NCBI RefSeq assembly: GCF_030684215.1
Contig: NZ_JAUXOV010000036.1
Coordinates: 1-64,000 of the forward strand
Length of the DNA: 64,000 nucleotides
Source of the DNA: Pseudotabrizicola sp.
GTDB lineage: Bacteria; Pseudomonadota; Alphaproteobacteria; Rhodobacterales; Rhodobacteraceae
Reading direction: 5' to 3'
A model generated the notes under the pieces. That model saw only the letters and a list, made by a program, of their open reading frames with translations, was not told the origin of the DNA and did no database searches. Below, in pieces: positions 27,869 through 35,710 of the stretch. The number at the start of each line of letters is the position of its first letter. The stretch's first letter is position 1. The position numbers and the translations under genes were made by a program.

Positions 27869-29134
27869 ATGCCTGTCCCCTCTCATGTCAAAGACATGCT
27901 GCACAGAATTCGGGCGCGATTTCAGACCGCGCCGCTTCAACAACGCATGTTGCCCAGTGATGCCCAATTCACCACATTGCGCCCGGTGCGCAAGGCCACG
28001 GTGTCTTCGGTTTCCAAGTATTGGGAACGCCTTTTGGGCAAAGCCACTGCCGCGGATCGTGATGCGCTGGCCGATCCGCTGACGATGGCAGGGCTGGATC
28101 AGTTCAACGCCAACATTGAGAATTTCATCGGAACGGTAAAGCTGCCCGTAGGGATCATCGGGCCACTGCGGATCAACGGCCTTAACGCGCATGGTGATTA
28201 TCATGTGCCCATGGCCACGACCGAAGCGGCGCTGGTCGCATCCTATGCGCGCGGGGCCTATGCGGCCACAAAGTCCGGCGGCATCAACACCGCGATCTTG
28301 TATGAAGGTGTCATCCGCACCCCGGCCTTTGTGCTGGACAGTTTGCTGGATGCAGGGCTGTTCGTCGAATGGGTTGTCAGGGAGATTGAGCCGCTTAAAG
28401 CCAGGGCCGAGGCGACAACGCGGTATGGCAAGCTGATCTCGGTCGAACCTGTGATCGACAACAACATCGTTTTTCTGATCTGCCGGTTTACCACGGGCGA
28501 TGCTGCCGGCCAGAACATGGTGACCATCGCCACGAATGCGATGTGCGAAGACATTGCGGCGCGCTGCCCGGTCACGCTGCGCGCCTGGTATATCGAGGGA
28601 AACTTCTCCGGCGACAAGAAGGCGTCGTTTCTTGGCATGGTCACCGGGCGCGGGCGCAAGGTCAGCGCGTCCGTGATCCTCAGGGCTGAGGTGGTGGAAA
28701 AGACGCTTGGAACATCGGTAAAGGCGATGCTGGCCTATGGGCAGGTGGCCAATCTGGGTTCGCTTCTGTCCGGGCAATTGGGCGCGCAGGCGCATTTTGC
28801 GAACGGGTTGGCCGCTGTGTATATCGCCACCGGGCAAGACGCTGCCTGTGTCGCTGAAAGTGCGATGGGTGTCACCCGGATGGAAGCGCGCGGCGATGAT
28901 CTGTTTTGCAGCGTGACCATGCCCAATATTCTGGTGGGGTCCGTTGGCGGCGGCACATCCTTGCCCAGCCAGTCTGCCGGGCTGAACATCCTTGGTCTGA
29001 AAGGCACGGGCAACGGCGCGGCCCTTGCAGAGGTGGTTGCCGCAACCTGCCTGTGCGGTGAAATTTCAATCGTGGCGGCGATTGCCGCAGGGCATTTCTC
29101 GCGCGCCCATGAAAATCTGGCGCGGCACAGATGA
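27869..29134 (+). CDS. HMG-CoA reductase (class I-like)
   Basis: NFIGTVKLPVGIIGPLRI, YHVPMATTEAALVASYARGAYAATKSGG, TIATNAMCED, GNFSGDKKASFLGMVTGRGRKVSASVIL, SVGGGTSLPSQSAGL, HFSRAHENLARH. Confidence 0.92.
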   Translation: MPVPSHVKDMLHRIRARFQTAPLQQRMLPSDAQFTTLRPVRKATVSSVSKYWERLLGKATAADRDALADPLTMAGLDQFNANIENFIGTVKLPVGIIGPLRINGLNAHGDYHVPMATTEAALVASYARGAYAATKSGGINTAILYEGVIRTPAFVLDSLLDAGLFVEWVVREIEPLKARAEATTRYGKLISVEPVIDNNIVFLICRFTTGDAAGQNMVTIATNAMCEDIAARCPVTLRAWYIEGNFSGDKKASFLGMVTGRGRKVSASVILRAEVVEKTLGTSVKAMLAYGQVANLGSLLSGQLGAQAHFANGLAAVYIATGQDAACVAESAMGVTRMEARGDDLFCSVTMPNILVGSVGGGTSLPSQSAGLNILGLKGTGNGAALAEVVAATCLCGEISIVAAIAAGHFSRAHENLARHR

Positions 29135-30036
29135 ATCTGGCCCCCCTCTGGACCTATCAGAAAGAACGGTTCCCGCTGGCCAAGACCGCCCCCTTACTGG
29201 CGATCTTTTCTGCCGCCAGCATCAGCGTATCGGCTGAGCTTGCGGGCCGCCCCTTGCCCACGTGGGGGGGCTTTGCTGCGGGTTTTGTCGTTGCGATGCT
29301 GCTGTTCTTTCAGATGCGGGTCTGTGACGAATACAAGGATCTGGAAGATGACAGGCGGTATCGCCCCAGCCGCCCGATCCCGCGCGGGCTGATCTCCTTG
29401 CGGACGGTGCTGGGGCTTGGGTTTGTGTCACTGCCGATCACTGCATTTGCTGTCTGGGCGTGGCATCCGCCGCTTTTGTGGCTGTTGGGTCTGGTGTGGC
29501 TGTGGCTTGCCGCGATGACGGCCGAATTCGGCGCGCCGCGCTGGCTCAAGACGCGGCCTGTGCTGTATCTGGTCAGTCACATGGCGATCATGCCGCTGAT
29601 TGACCTGTTGCTGACCGGGTTTGAGTGGTTGCCAAATGGCGTGCCTGCTGCTGGCTTGGCGGTCTTTCTGGTGCTGTCTTTTGTAAACGGCTGCGTGTTG
29701 GAAATCGGGCGCAAATTATGGGCGCCCGAGAGTGAGATTTCGGGGGTTGAGACCTATTCCCGCCTTTGGGGACCGCGCAGAGCAGCGCTCATTTGGGTGC
29801 TGTGCGTCGCTGTGTCTTGGTGCCTTCTGCTGGGTGTGGCGGGACTTACCGGGGTGTTCTGGATCACGCTTTTGCCGGGCAGTGCGGGCGCGGCCCTTTG
29901 TGCATGGGCGGCTGTGCGCTATGCCCGAGCCCCCACCGTTGCGGCTGAAAAACGTCTTGACCTGCTGGCCGGGCTTTGGGTTTTCCTGTGTTACGGGCTG
30001 GCCGGGTTCGCGCCACTTCTGACAAGGGTGGTCTGA
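29131..30036 (+). CDS. UbiA-family prenyltransferase
   Basis: Polytopic; MRVCDEYKDLEDDRRYRPSRPIPRGLISLRTVLGLG resembles the first Asp-rich UbiA motif; second motif atypical (EIGRKLWAPESEISGVETYS). Confidence 0.82.
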   Translation: MNLAPLWTYQKERFPLAKTAPLLAIFSAASISVSAELAGRPLPTWGGFAAGFVVAMLLFFQMRVCDEYKDLEDDRRYRPSRPIPRGLISLRTVLGLGFVSLPITAFAVWAWHPPLLWLLGLVWLWLAAMTAEFGAPRWLKTRPVLYLVSHMAIMPLIDLLLTGFEWLPNGVPAAGLAVFLVLSFVNGCVLEIGRKLWAPESEISGVETYSRLWGPRRAALIWVLCVAVSWCLLLGVAGLTGVFWITLLPGSAGAALCAWAAVRYARAPTVAAEKRLDLLAGLWVFLCYGLAGFAPLLTRVV

Positions 30037-32453
30037 TGTCATTCATCATAAGACAGCAAGATGCCACGCAGGCAGAGGATGTTGGCGGCAAAGCTGCCGC
30101 CTTGTGCCGTCTGGCCCTTGCGGGCTTTGCGCCCCCCGAATTCTTTGTCATTCGCGCCGAAGCCTTTGAAACCACCGGCCCCGTTATCGGGCTGAAGGAG
30201 GCGACCAATGCGCTTGGCGCAGGCCCCTTCGCGGTGCGCAGTTCCGCGCGACAGGAAGACGGGGCAGACCACAGCCACGCCGGGCAGTTCGACACTTTCC
30301 TGAACGTGCCCGCTGACGGGGTCGAGGCCGCTGCGCGCAAGGTCTGGCAATCGGGATTTTCCGAAACGGTCGCCACCTACCGCGCCCTGAAGTCAAAGGG
30401 CAAAGCCGAAGGCCCCGCCGTTGTGGTGCAGCGCATGGTTGATGCGCGCGTGGCAGGTGTGGCATTTTCCGCCGATCCCGTCACGGGCCGCCGCGATAGG
30501 GTGGTTCTATCGGCAATCGTGGGCTTGGGCGATCAACTGGTATCGGGCGAGGCGGATGGCGAAGACTGGACTGTGGGCACCAATGCGGTCTGCGCCGTGC
30601 CCCCGGTTGTTCTGACCCAAGCACAGGCGCAGGACATTGCCGCGCTTGCGCGACGGGCCGAAACGGTCTTTGGCGCGCCGCAGGATATCGAATGGGCGAT
30701 AGATGCGCAGGGCCTGCACATCCTGCAATCGCGCCCCATCACCACTGCACTGCTGCCGCTTGCCAATCCAGATACGGCTCTGACGATCTTTGATAATTCC
30801 AACATCGTTGAAAGCTATCCCGGCATGGTCAGCCCGTTGACCTATTCCTTTGCGGTCCATGTCTATGCCCGTGTCTACCGCGCGTTTGTGGCCCTGCTGG
30901 GCGTGCCACAAACCACCATCGACGCGAATGCGGCTGTGTTTGGCAATATGCTGGGGCGGGTGGATGGCCGGGTCTACTACAATCTGGTCAACTGGTATCG
31001 GGCGCTGTCGTTGCTGCCGGGGTTTTCGCTGAACCGGGCGTATATGGAAACCATGATGGGCGTTGATACCCCGATGCCGTCCGAGGTGACCGATACGATC
31101 GGCCCGGCATCTGTCAGAGGATTTGGGCGACTGCGGGAATACACCAGACTGACAAAGGCCGGGTTTGGCCTTGTCTGGCAGGCCATGGTGTTGCCGCGCA
31201 CAAGGCGGCTGTTTTACAATCGGCTGAACGCGGCGCTCAACAGCGGCTTTGACGTGGATCACGCCGGCCCCACGGCTCTGGCCGCTGAATACCGCAAGAT
31301 TGAAAGCACCTTGCTGGATCGCTGGGATGCGCCTTTGGTCAATGATTTCCTGTGCATGCTGGCTTTTGGGGCATCGCGCAACCTTTTGCAGAAATGGTTG
31401 GGGCAGGACGGGCTGCTGCTGCACAATGACGTGATGATCGGGCAGGGTGATATCGTATCTGCCGAACCAGCCCGGCGCATCGCACAGATGGGGCAAATGG
31501 CAAAAGCGGCCGGGCTGGATGCGGCTTTGGCCGCTGGTGACAGGACCTCGCTTGAGACTCATCCGGCGTTGGCACACGCGATTGCTGACTATCTTGCAAA
31601 GTTCGGGGATCGTTGCACCGAAGAGCTGAAGCTGGAAAGCCTGACCCTGCGGGATGACCCGACCAGCCTTCTTGCCGCGATTGCCGCAAGCGCACAGCGC
31701 TCGACCGGGGTCCGGCATGTTGCCAAGGCCCCGGACTGGCGGGCGCATTTCCCAAATCCGGTCAAGCGGGCGGTTGCAAAGGCCGTGATCGGCTGGACAA
31801 AAAACCGCGTGCGAGATCGCGAAAACCTCCGCTTTGAACGGACCCGGATTTTCGGCTACGCCCGCCGTGTGTTTCTGGCGATTGGCCGAGAATTTGCAGC
31901 GCGCGGCTTGCTCGACGACCCGCGCGACGTGTTCTATCTGACCACGGCCGAGGTCTTGGGCGCGGTTGAAGGTTTCGGGCTGTCGGGGGATCTGAAATCG
32001 CTGGTGGCGCTTCGCAAGGCAGAAGACCTAGCCGCCATGACCCGTCAAGATCCGCCGGAACGGATCGAATTGCGCGGTCCGGCGATTGCCCCGGTATGGG
32101 TTCACACCGCTGGCGTGAAAGACGCCTCGTCGCGGCGCGTTGCGACCGGCTGTTCGGCGGGCCGGGTGTGTGGCACCGCACGGGTGATCCGAGACCCGCG
32201 AAACCAGTCGCTGGCCGCGGGCGACATTCTGGTCGCGCGGCACACAGACCCCGGTTGGATTGCCGTGTTTTCCAACGCGTCCGCGATCGTCGTCGAACGG
32301 GGATCGCTGCTGTCCCATTCCGCCATCGTCGCGCGGGAACTTGGCATTCCTTGCGTGGTCGGGTTGAAAGGTGCGACGCAGTGGATTTCTGACGGCGAAA
32401 CCATCACCGTAGATGGCGCAACAGGTGAGGTGGAAAGAAATGACAGCCTCTGA
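30036..32453 (+). CDS. ATP-grasp/phosphohistidine dikinase (PEP-synthase-like N-domain, swivelling His domain at C-terminus; rifampin phosphotransferase-like layout)
   Basis: N-term VGGKAAALCRLALAGFAPPEFFVI...FAVRSSARQEDGADHSHAGQFDTFLNV and VFGAPQDIEWAIDAQGLHILQSRPI; C-term GDILVARHTDPGWIAVFSNASAIVVERGSLLSHSAIVARELGIPCVVGLKGAT; protein ends there. Confidence 0.85.
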   Translation: MSFIIRQQDATQAEDVGGKAAALCRLALAGFAPPEFFVIRAEAFETTGPVIGLKEATNALGAGPFAVRSSARQEDGADHSHAGQFDTFLNVPADGVEAAARKVWQSGFSETVATYRALKSKGKAEGPAVVVQRMVDARVAGVAFSADPVTGRRDRVVLSAIVGLGDQLVSGEADGEDWTVGTNAVCAVPPVVLTQAQAQDIAALARRAETVFGAPQDIEWAIDAQGLHILQSRPITTALLPLANPDTALTIFDNSNIVESYPGMVSPLTYSFAVHVYARVYRAFVALLGVPQTTIDANAAVFGNMLGRVDGRVYYNLVNWYRALSLLPGFSLNRAYMETMMGVDTPMPSEVTDTIGPASVRGFGRLREYTRLTKAGFGLVWQAMVLPRTRRLFYNRLNAALNSGFDVDHAGPTALAAEYRKIESTLLDRWDAPLVNDFLCMLAFGASRNLLQKWLGQDGLLLHNDVMIGQGDIVSAEPARRIAQMGQMAKAAGLDAALAAGDRTSLETHPALAHAIADYLAKFGDRCTEELKLESLTLRDDPTSLLAAIAASAQRSTGVRHVAKAPDWRAHFPNPVKRAVAKAVIGWTKNRVRDRENLRFERTRIFGYARRVFLAIGREFAARGLLDDPRDVFYLTTAEVLGAVEGFGLSGDLKSLVALRKAEDLAAMTRQDPPERIELRGPAIAPVWVHTAGVKDASSRRVATGCSAGRVCGTARVIRDPRNQSLAAGDILVARHTDPGWIAVFSNASAIVVERGSLLSHSAIVARELGIPCVVGLKGATQWISDGETITVDGATGEVERNDSL

Positions 32454-33540
32454 GATCGAAACCAAAGCCAGCTTTGACCACATTCGCTATGCCCAGTTGT
32501 GGGAGGACGCGGATATTCTGACGCAAGCGTTTGGGGATTGTGCAGGCGGCACGCTGGTTTCCATCTGCGCTGCCGGGGACAATGCGCTCGCCATGCTGAC
32601 GCTTGATCCGGCAAAGGTGGTGGTGGTTGATCTGTCGCCAGCCCAGATTGCCTGTCTGCGCCTGCGCATGGGGGCGTTTTCTGCGCTGTCGCACCCCGAG
32701 TTTCTGGAACTGATGGGCGCGCGCGCCTCAAACCGGCGCAAGGCGCTTTTGGCGCGTGCGCTGGCGGGGCTGGATGCGCAAACACAGGCGTTCTGGGCCG
32801 GGCTTGCCGAGGATGTGGCCCTGTACGGCGCGGGCGGTGTCGGCAAATTTGAACGGTATTTCCGCATTTTCCGCACCCGCCTGCTGCCCCTCGTCCACTC
32901 TGGCAAGACGCTGGACGATGTTTTTGTGCCGCGCGGAAAAGCTGACCGGCAGACGTTCTACGACACGCGGTTCAACACCTTTCGGTGGCGCATCCTGCTG
33001 AACCTGTTTTTCTCGCGTTTCGTGATGGGGCGCATGGGGCGGGACAAGGCGTTTTTTGACCATGTCGACGGCAGCCCGGCCCAGCACGTCGCCCGGCGCA
33101 TCCATCATGCGGCAGTCGAGACTGACCCCGCACAGAACCCCTATCTGCACTGGATCTTGCATGGCACGCATGGTGCCGCCTTGCCGATGACATGGCGGGC
33201 CGAGCATTTTGACACCATCCGCAGCCGACTTGAGCGCATCGACATCCGCCCCGGATCGCTGGAGGCGTTTGTCTCGACTGGCGAGCGGGCGGACGGATTC
33301 AATCTGTCCGACATCTTTGAATACATGTCGCCTGCGGTCTTTGCGCAGGTGTATGGCAGCATCCTTGCCGCCGCGGCCCCAAAGGCGCGGCTGGTCTATT
33401 GGAATATGATGGCCCCGCGGCGTGTGCCCCCGGCCTTTGCGGCGCAGGTCACCCGGCAACGCGGGATCGAGGATCGGCTGAAGGCACAGGACAATGCGTT
33501 TTTCTATTCCGATTTCGTGGTTGAAGCGGTGAACGGGTGA
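32440..33540 (+). CDS. DUF3419/BtaA-like protein (S-adenosylmethionine 3-amino-3-carboxypropyltransferase family)
   Basis: YAQLWEDADILTQAFGDCAGGTLVSICAAGDNALAMLTLDPAKVVVVDLSPAQIACLRLRMGAF...FNLSDIFEYMS; start MTASEIE inside ORF 32413-33540. Confidence 0.82.
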   Translation: MTASEIETKASFDHIRYAQLWEDADILTQAFGDCAGGTLVSICAAGDNALAMLTLDPAKVVVVDLSPAQIACLRLRMGAFSALSHPEFLELMGARASNRRKALLARALAGLDAQTQAFWAGLAEDVALYGAGGVGKFERYFRIFRTRLLPLVHSGKTLDDVFVPRGKADRQTFYDTRFNTFRWRILLNLFFSRFVMGRMGRDKAFFDHVDGSPAQHVARRIHHAAVETDPAQNPYLHWILHGTHGAALPMTWRAEHFDTIRSRLERIDIRPGSLEAFVSTGERADGFNLSDIFEYMSPAVFAQVYGSILAAAAPKARLVYWNMMAPRRVPPAFAAQVTRQRGIEDRLKAQDNAFFYSDFVVEAVNG

Positions 33541-34868
33541 ACATCATCCTTCAGATCGTGCTGGCCTTTGGGTCGGTGGGGGTTCTTTTGGCGCTTATGG
33601 CTCTTGTGCGCATCCTTGCGGGCCGCGCCCGGATCGGCCCCGAGGTGCAGCGCAAGCTCGTGCATGTGGGAACCGGGCTTTATGCGCTGAGCCTGCCATG
33701 GATTTTCCCGGACCGTTGGCCGGTTTACATGCTGATCGGCGTTACTTTGGTGGCGATGATTGTCCTGCGCATTCCGCGCCTATCCGGCAGCCTTGGGCAG
33801 ACGTTGCACAGCGTCGAGCGGCGATCCTATGGCGATTTTCTGTTGGCCATTTCGGTGGGGCTTTGCTTTTTCCTCGCCGAGGGCGTCACGCTTTACTATG
33901 TGCTGCCGATTGCAGTTCTGACCCTTGCAGATGCCGCCGCCGCACTGGCCGGAACCGCTTACGGAACCCGCAGGTTCAAGGTTGAAGACGGGCACAAAAG
34001 TGTAGAGGGAACCGTTGTTTTCTTCGTCGTCACCTTGCTGGTGTCACTGATCTGTCTGATGTTCCTGTCAGATCTGCCACCACCGAACATTCTGGCTTTG
34101 GCGATCATGGTGGCGGCCTTTGGTGCTTTGGTCGAAGCGCAAAGCTGGCGGGGGTTTGACAATCTGTTCCTGCCGCTTGGGCTGTTGGTGTTTTTGTCCG
34201 TTCACAGCCAAAGCAGTTTGTCGGTCCTTTTGGGGCTTGCCGGACTGTTCATCGTGTCGATTGTCGGCTTTCGCATCATTGGCCCACGCTTTGGGCTGAC
34301 CAAACATGCGGCGCGGGTCTATGTCGTGGCCGTTTTCATGATCCTTGCGGTTGTCGAAGTGCAGAATGCGATCTTGCCCGGACTGGTGTTGCTGGCCCAT
34401 GCTTGGTGTTCGATCCGTGCGCCCGGAAAGGACAGCTACGGCGATCTTGATGTGGTGGCCGCACTTGCGCTGTTCAGCTTTGGCTGGCTTGCGGTGGGCA
34501 ACGCAACGGGCTGGAACGCCGTGCAGTTCTACGGCCTGACGGCGATGGGATTGGTGATGGGGCTTTGCACCCTTGCACTTGGGCGGCAATTGATCTGGGT
34601 GCCGGTGATTGCCGCAGGTTTGTTGGCTGTCAGAGGTGTTGCAACCAGCCTGAATGTGACGACCACGCTCTGGGCGGAGCCGCTTTGGCTTTTGGCATCG
34701 GCATGTCTGGTGGTTTCCGCCGCCGCGGCAATCGCGGTTCCGCATCTGTTTGGGCGCGATCGCGTGCTGAAGCTGACCTTCTTGTCGATGATATTGCCAG
34801 TAGGCTACTACGCAATTGCGGTGATGCAACAGGGCGGTGTTCGTGCAGCCTCGGGGGCGGGACTATGA
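33537..34868 (+). CDS. Polytopic dolichol/phytol-kinase or CDP-DAG-synthetase superfamily protein
   Basis: VQRKLVHVGTGLYALSLPWIF and TLADAAAALAGTAYGTRRFKVEDGHKSVEGTVVFFV (KSxEG signature); about twice as many TMs as a minimal phytol kinase. Confidence 0.72.
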   Translation: MNIILQIVLAFGSVGVLLALMALVRILAGRARIGPEVQRKLVHVGTGLYALSLPWIFPDRWPVYMLIGVTLVAMIVLRIPRLSGSLGQTLHSVERRSYGDFLLAISVGLCFFLAEGVTLYYVLPIAVLTLADAAAALAGTAYGTRRFKVEDGHKSVEGTVVFFVVTLLVSLICLMFLSDLPPPNILALAIMVAAFGALVEAQSWRGFDNLFLPLGLLVFLSVHSQSSLSVLLGLAGLFIVSIVGFRIIGPRFGLTKHAARVYVVAVFMILAVVEVQNAILPGLVLLAHAWCSIRAPGKDSYGDLDVVAALALFSFGWLAVGNATGWNAVQFYGLTAMGLVMGLCTLALGRQLIWVPVIAAGLLAVRGVATSLNVTTTLWAEPLWLLASACLVVSAAAAIAVPHLFGRDRVLKLTFLSMILPVGYYAIAVMQQGGVRAASGAGL

Positions 34869-35710
34869 CGCAACAGACATTGAAGACCGATGGCGCCAGT
34901 CTGACCATTCATCTGGGCGGGCCACACTGGAACGGTATGCCCGCCGCCACAATCGGTAACGTCTCGTTCAAGAACGCCGGGGCCGGGGCGCAGTTGCTGG
35001 ATCAGGCCCTCAGGCAGATAGGGGACGCAGGGCGCGACCGGGTTCTGGGGCCGATGGCGGGCGACACATGGCATAGTTATCGGTTTGTGTCCGAAACCGA
35101 TGGATCGCCCCCGTTTTTGCTTGAACCCACAAACCGCCCCGAAGAACCGGAGATTTTTGCAGCGGCAGGGTTTGCCCCCGTGGCGCGCTATTTCTCGGCC
35201 AGGATGCCGCTGGCAAAGGTCGATCTGACACCCCCACCGCAAACGGATGCCTTTACCATTGAAACATGGGACGGCACCGATCCCGACCGTCTGCTGCGCG
35301 AGGTGTTTACCCTGTCTTCACAGGCTTTTTCCAGCAACGCCTTTTACACCCCGATCACGCAAGATGCCTTTCTCGCGATGTATCAACCTGTGATGCCGCT
35401 GATGAAGCGTGACCTGATCTTCTTTGCGCGCCGTCGTGATGGGGCATTGGCGGGTTACCTTTTCGCTATGCCCAATTATGCCGAAGGATCAGAACCAAAG
35501 TCCGTGATCCTGAAAACCTATGCCAGCCGCGAACGCGGGGCAGGGCGGCATCTTGTGCATGCCTGCCACAGCGCCGCGCTGGGTCTTGGCTTTGAAACCG
35601 TCATCCATGCGCTGATCCACGATGACAATGTGTCGGCCGAACGCAGCCAGCGCGAGGGCGCGCAGATCTTTCGCCGCTACGCGCTTTTGGGCCGCCAATT
35701 GAATGGCTGA
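34865..35710 (+). CDS. GNAT-like N-acetyl/acyltransferase
   Basis: MTQQTLKTDGASLTIHLGG... with C-terminal GNAT-like SVILKTYASRERGAGRHLVHACHSAALGLGFETVIHALIHDDNVSAERSQREGAQIFRRYALLGR; start by 4-nt overlap, not 34565. Confidence 0.75.
   Translation: MTQQTLKTDGASLTIHLGGPHWNGMPAATIGNVSFKNAGAGAQLLDQALRQIGDAGRDRVLGPMAGDTWHSYRFVSETDGSPPFLLEPTNRPEEPEIFAAAGFAPVARYFSARMPLAKVDLTPPPQTDAFTIETWDGTDPDRLLREVFTLSSQAFSSNAFYTPITQDAFLAMYQPVMPLMKRDLIFFARRRDGALAGYLFAMPNYAEGSEPKSVILKTYASRERGAGRHLVHACHSAALGLGFETVIHALIHDDNVSAERSQREGAQIFRRYALLGRQLNG

Noticed and set aside
27785-28837. N-terminal extension of the 723-aa minus ORF 26666-28837
   Set aside because: Antisense to the clearly coding HMG-CoA reductase; the sulfotransferase begins near 27784-27820.
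30507-31748. 413-aa minus-strand ORF
   Set aside because: Antisense to the dikinase gene; low-information composition.
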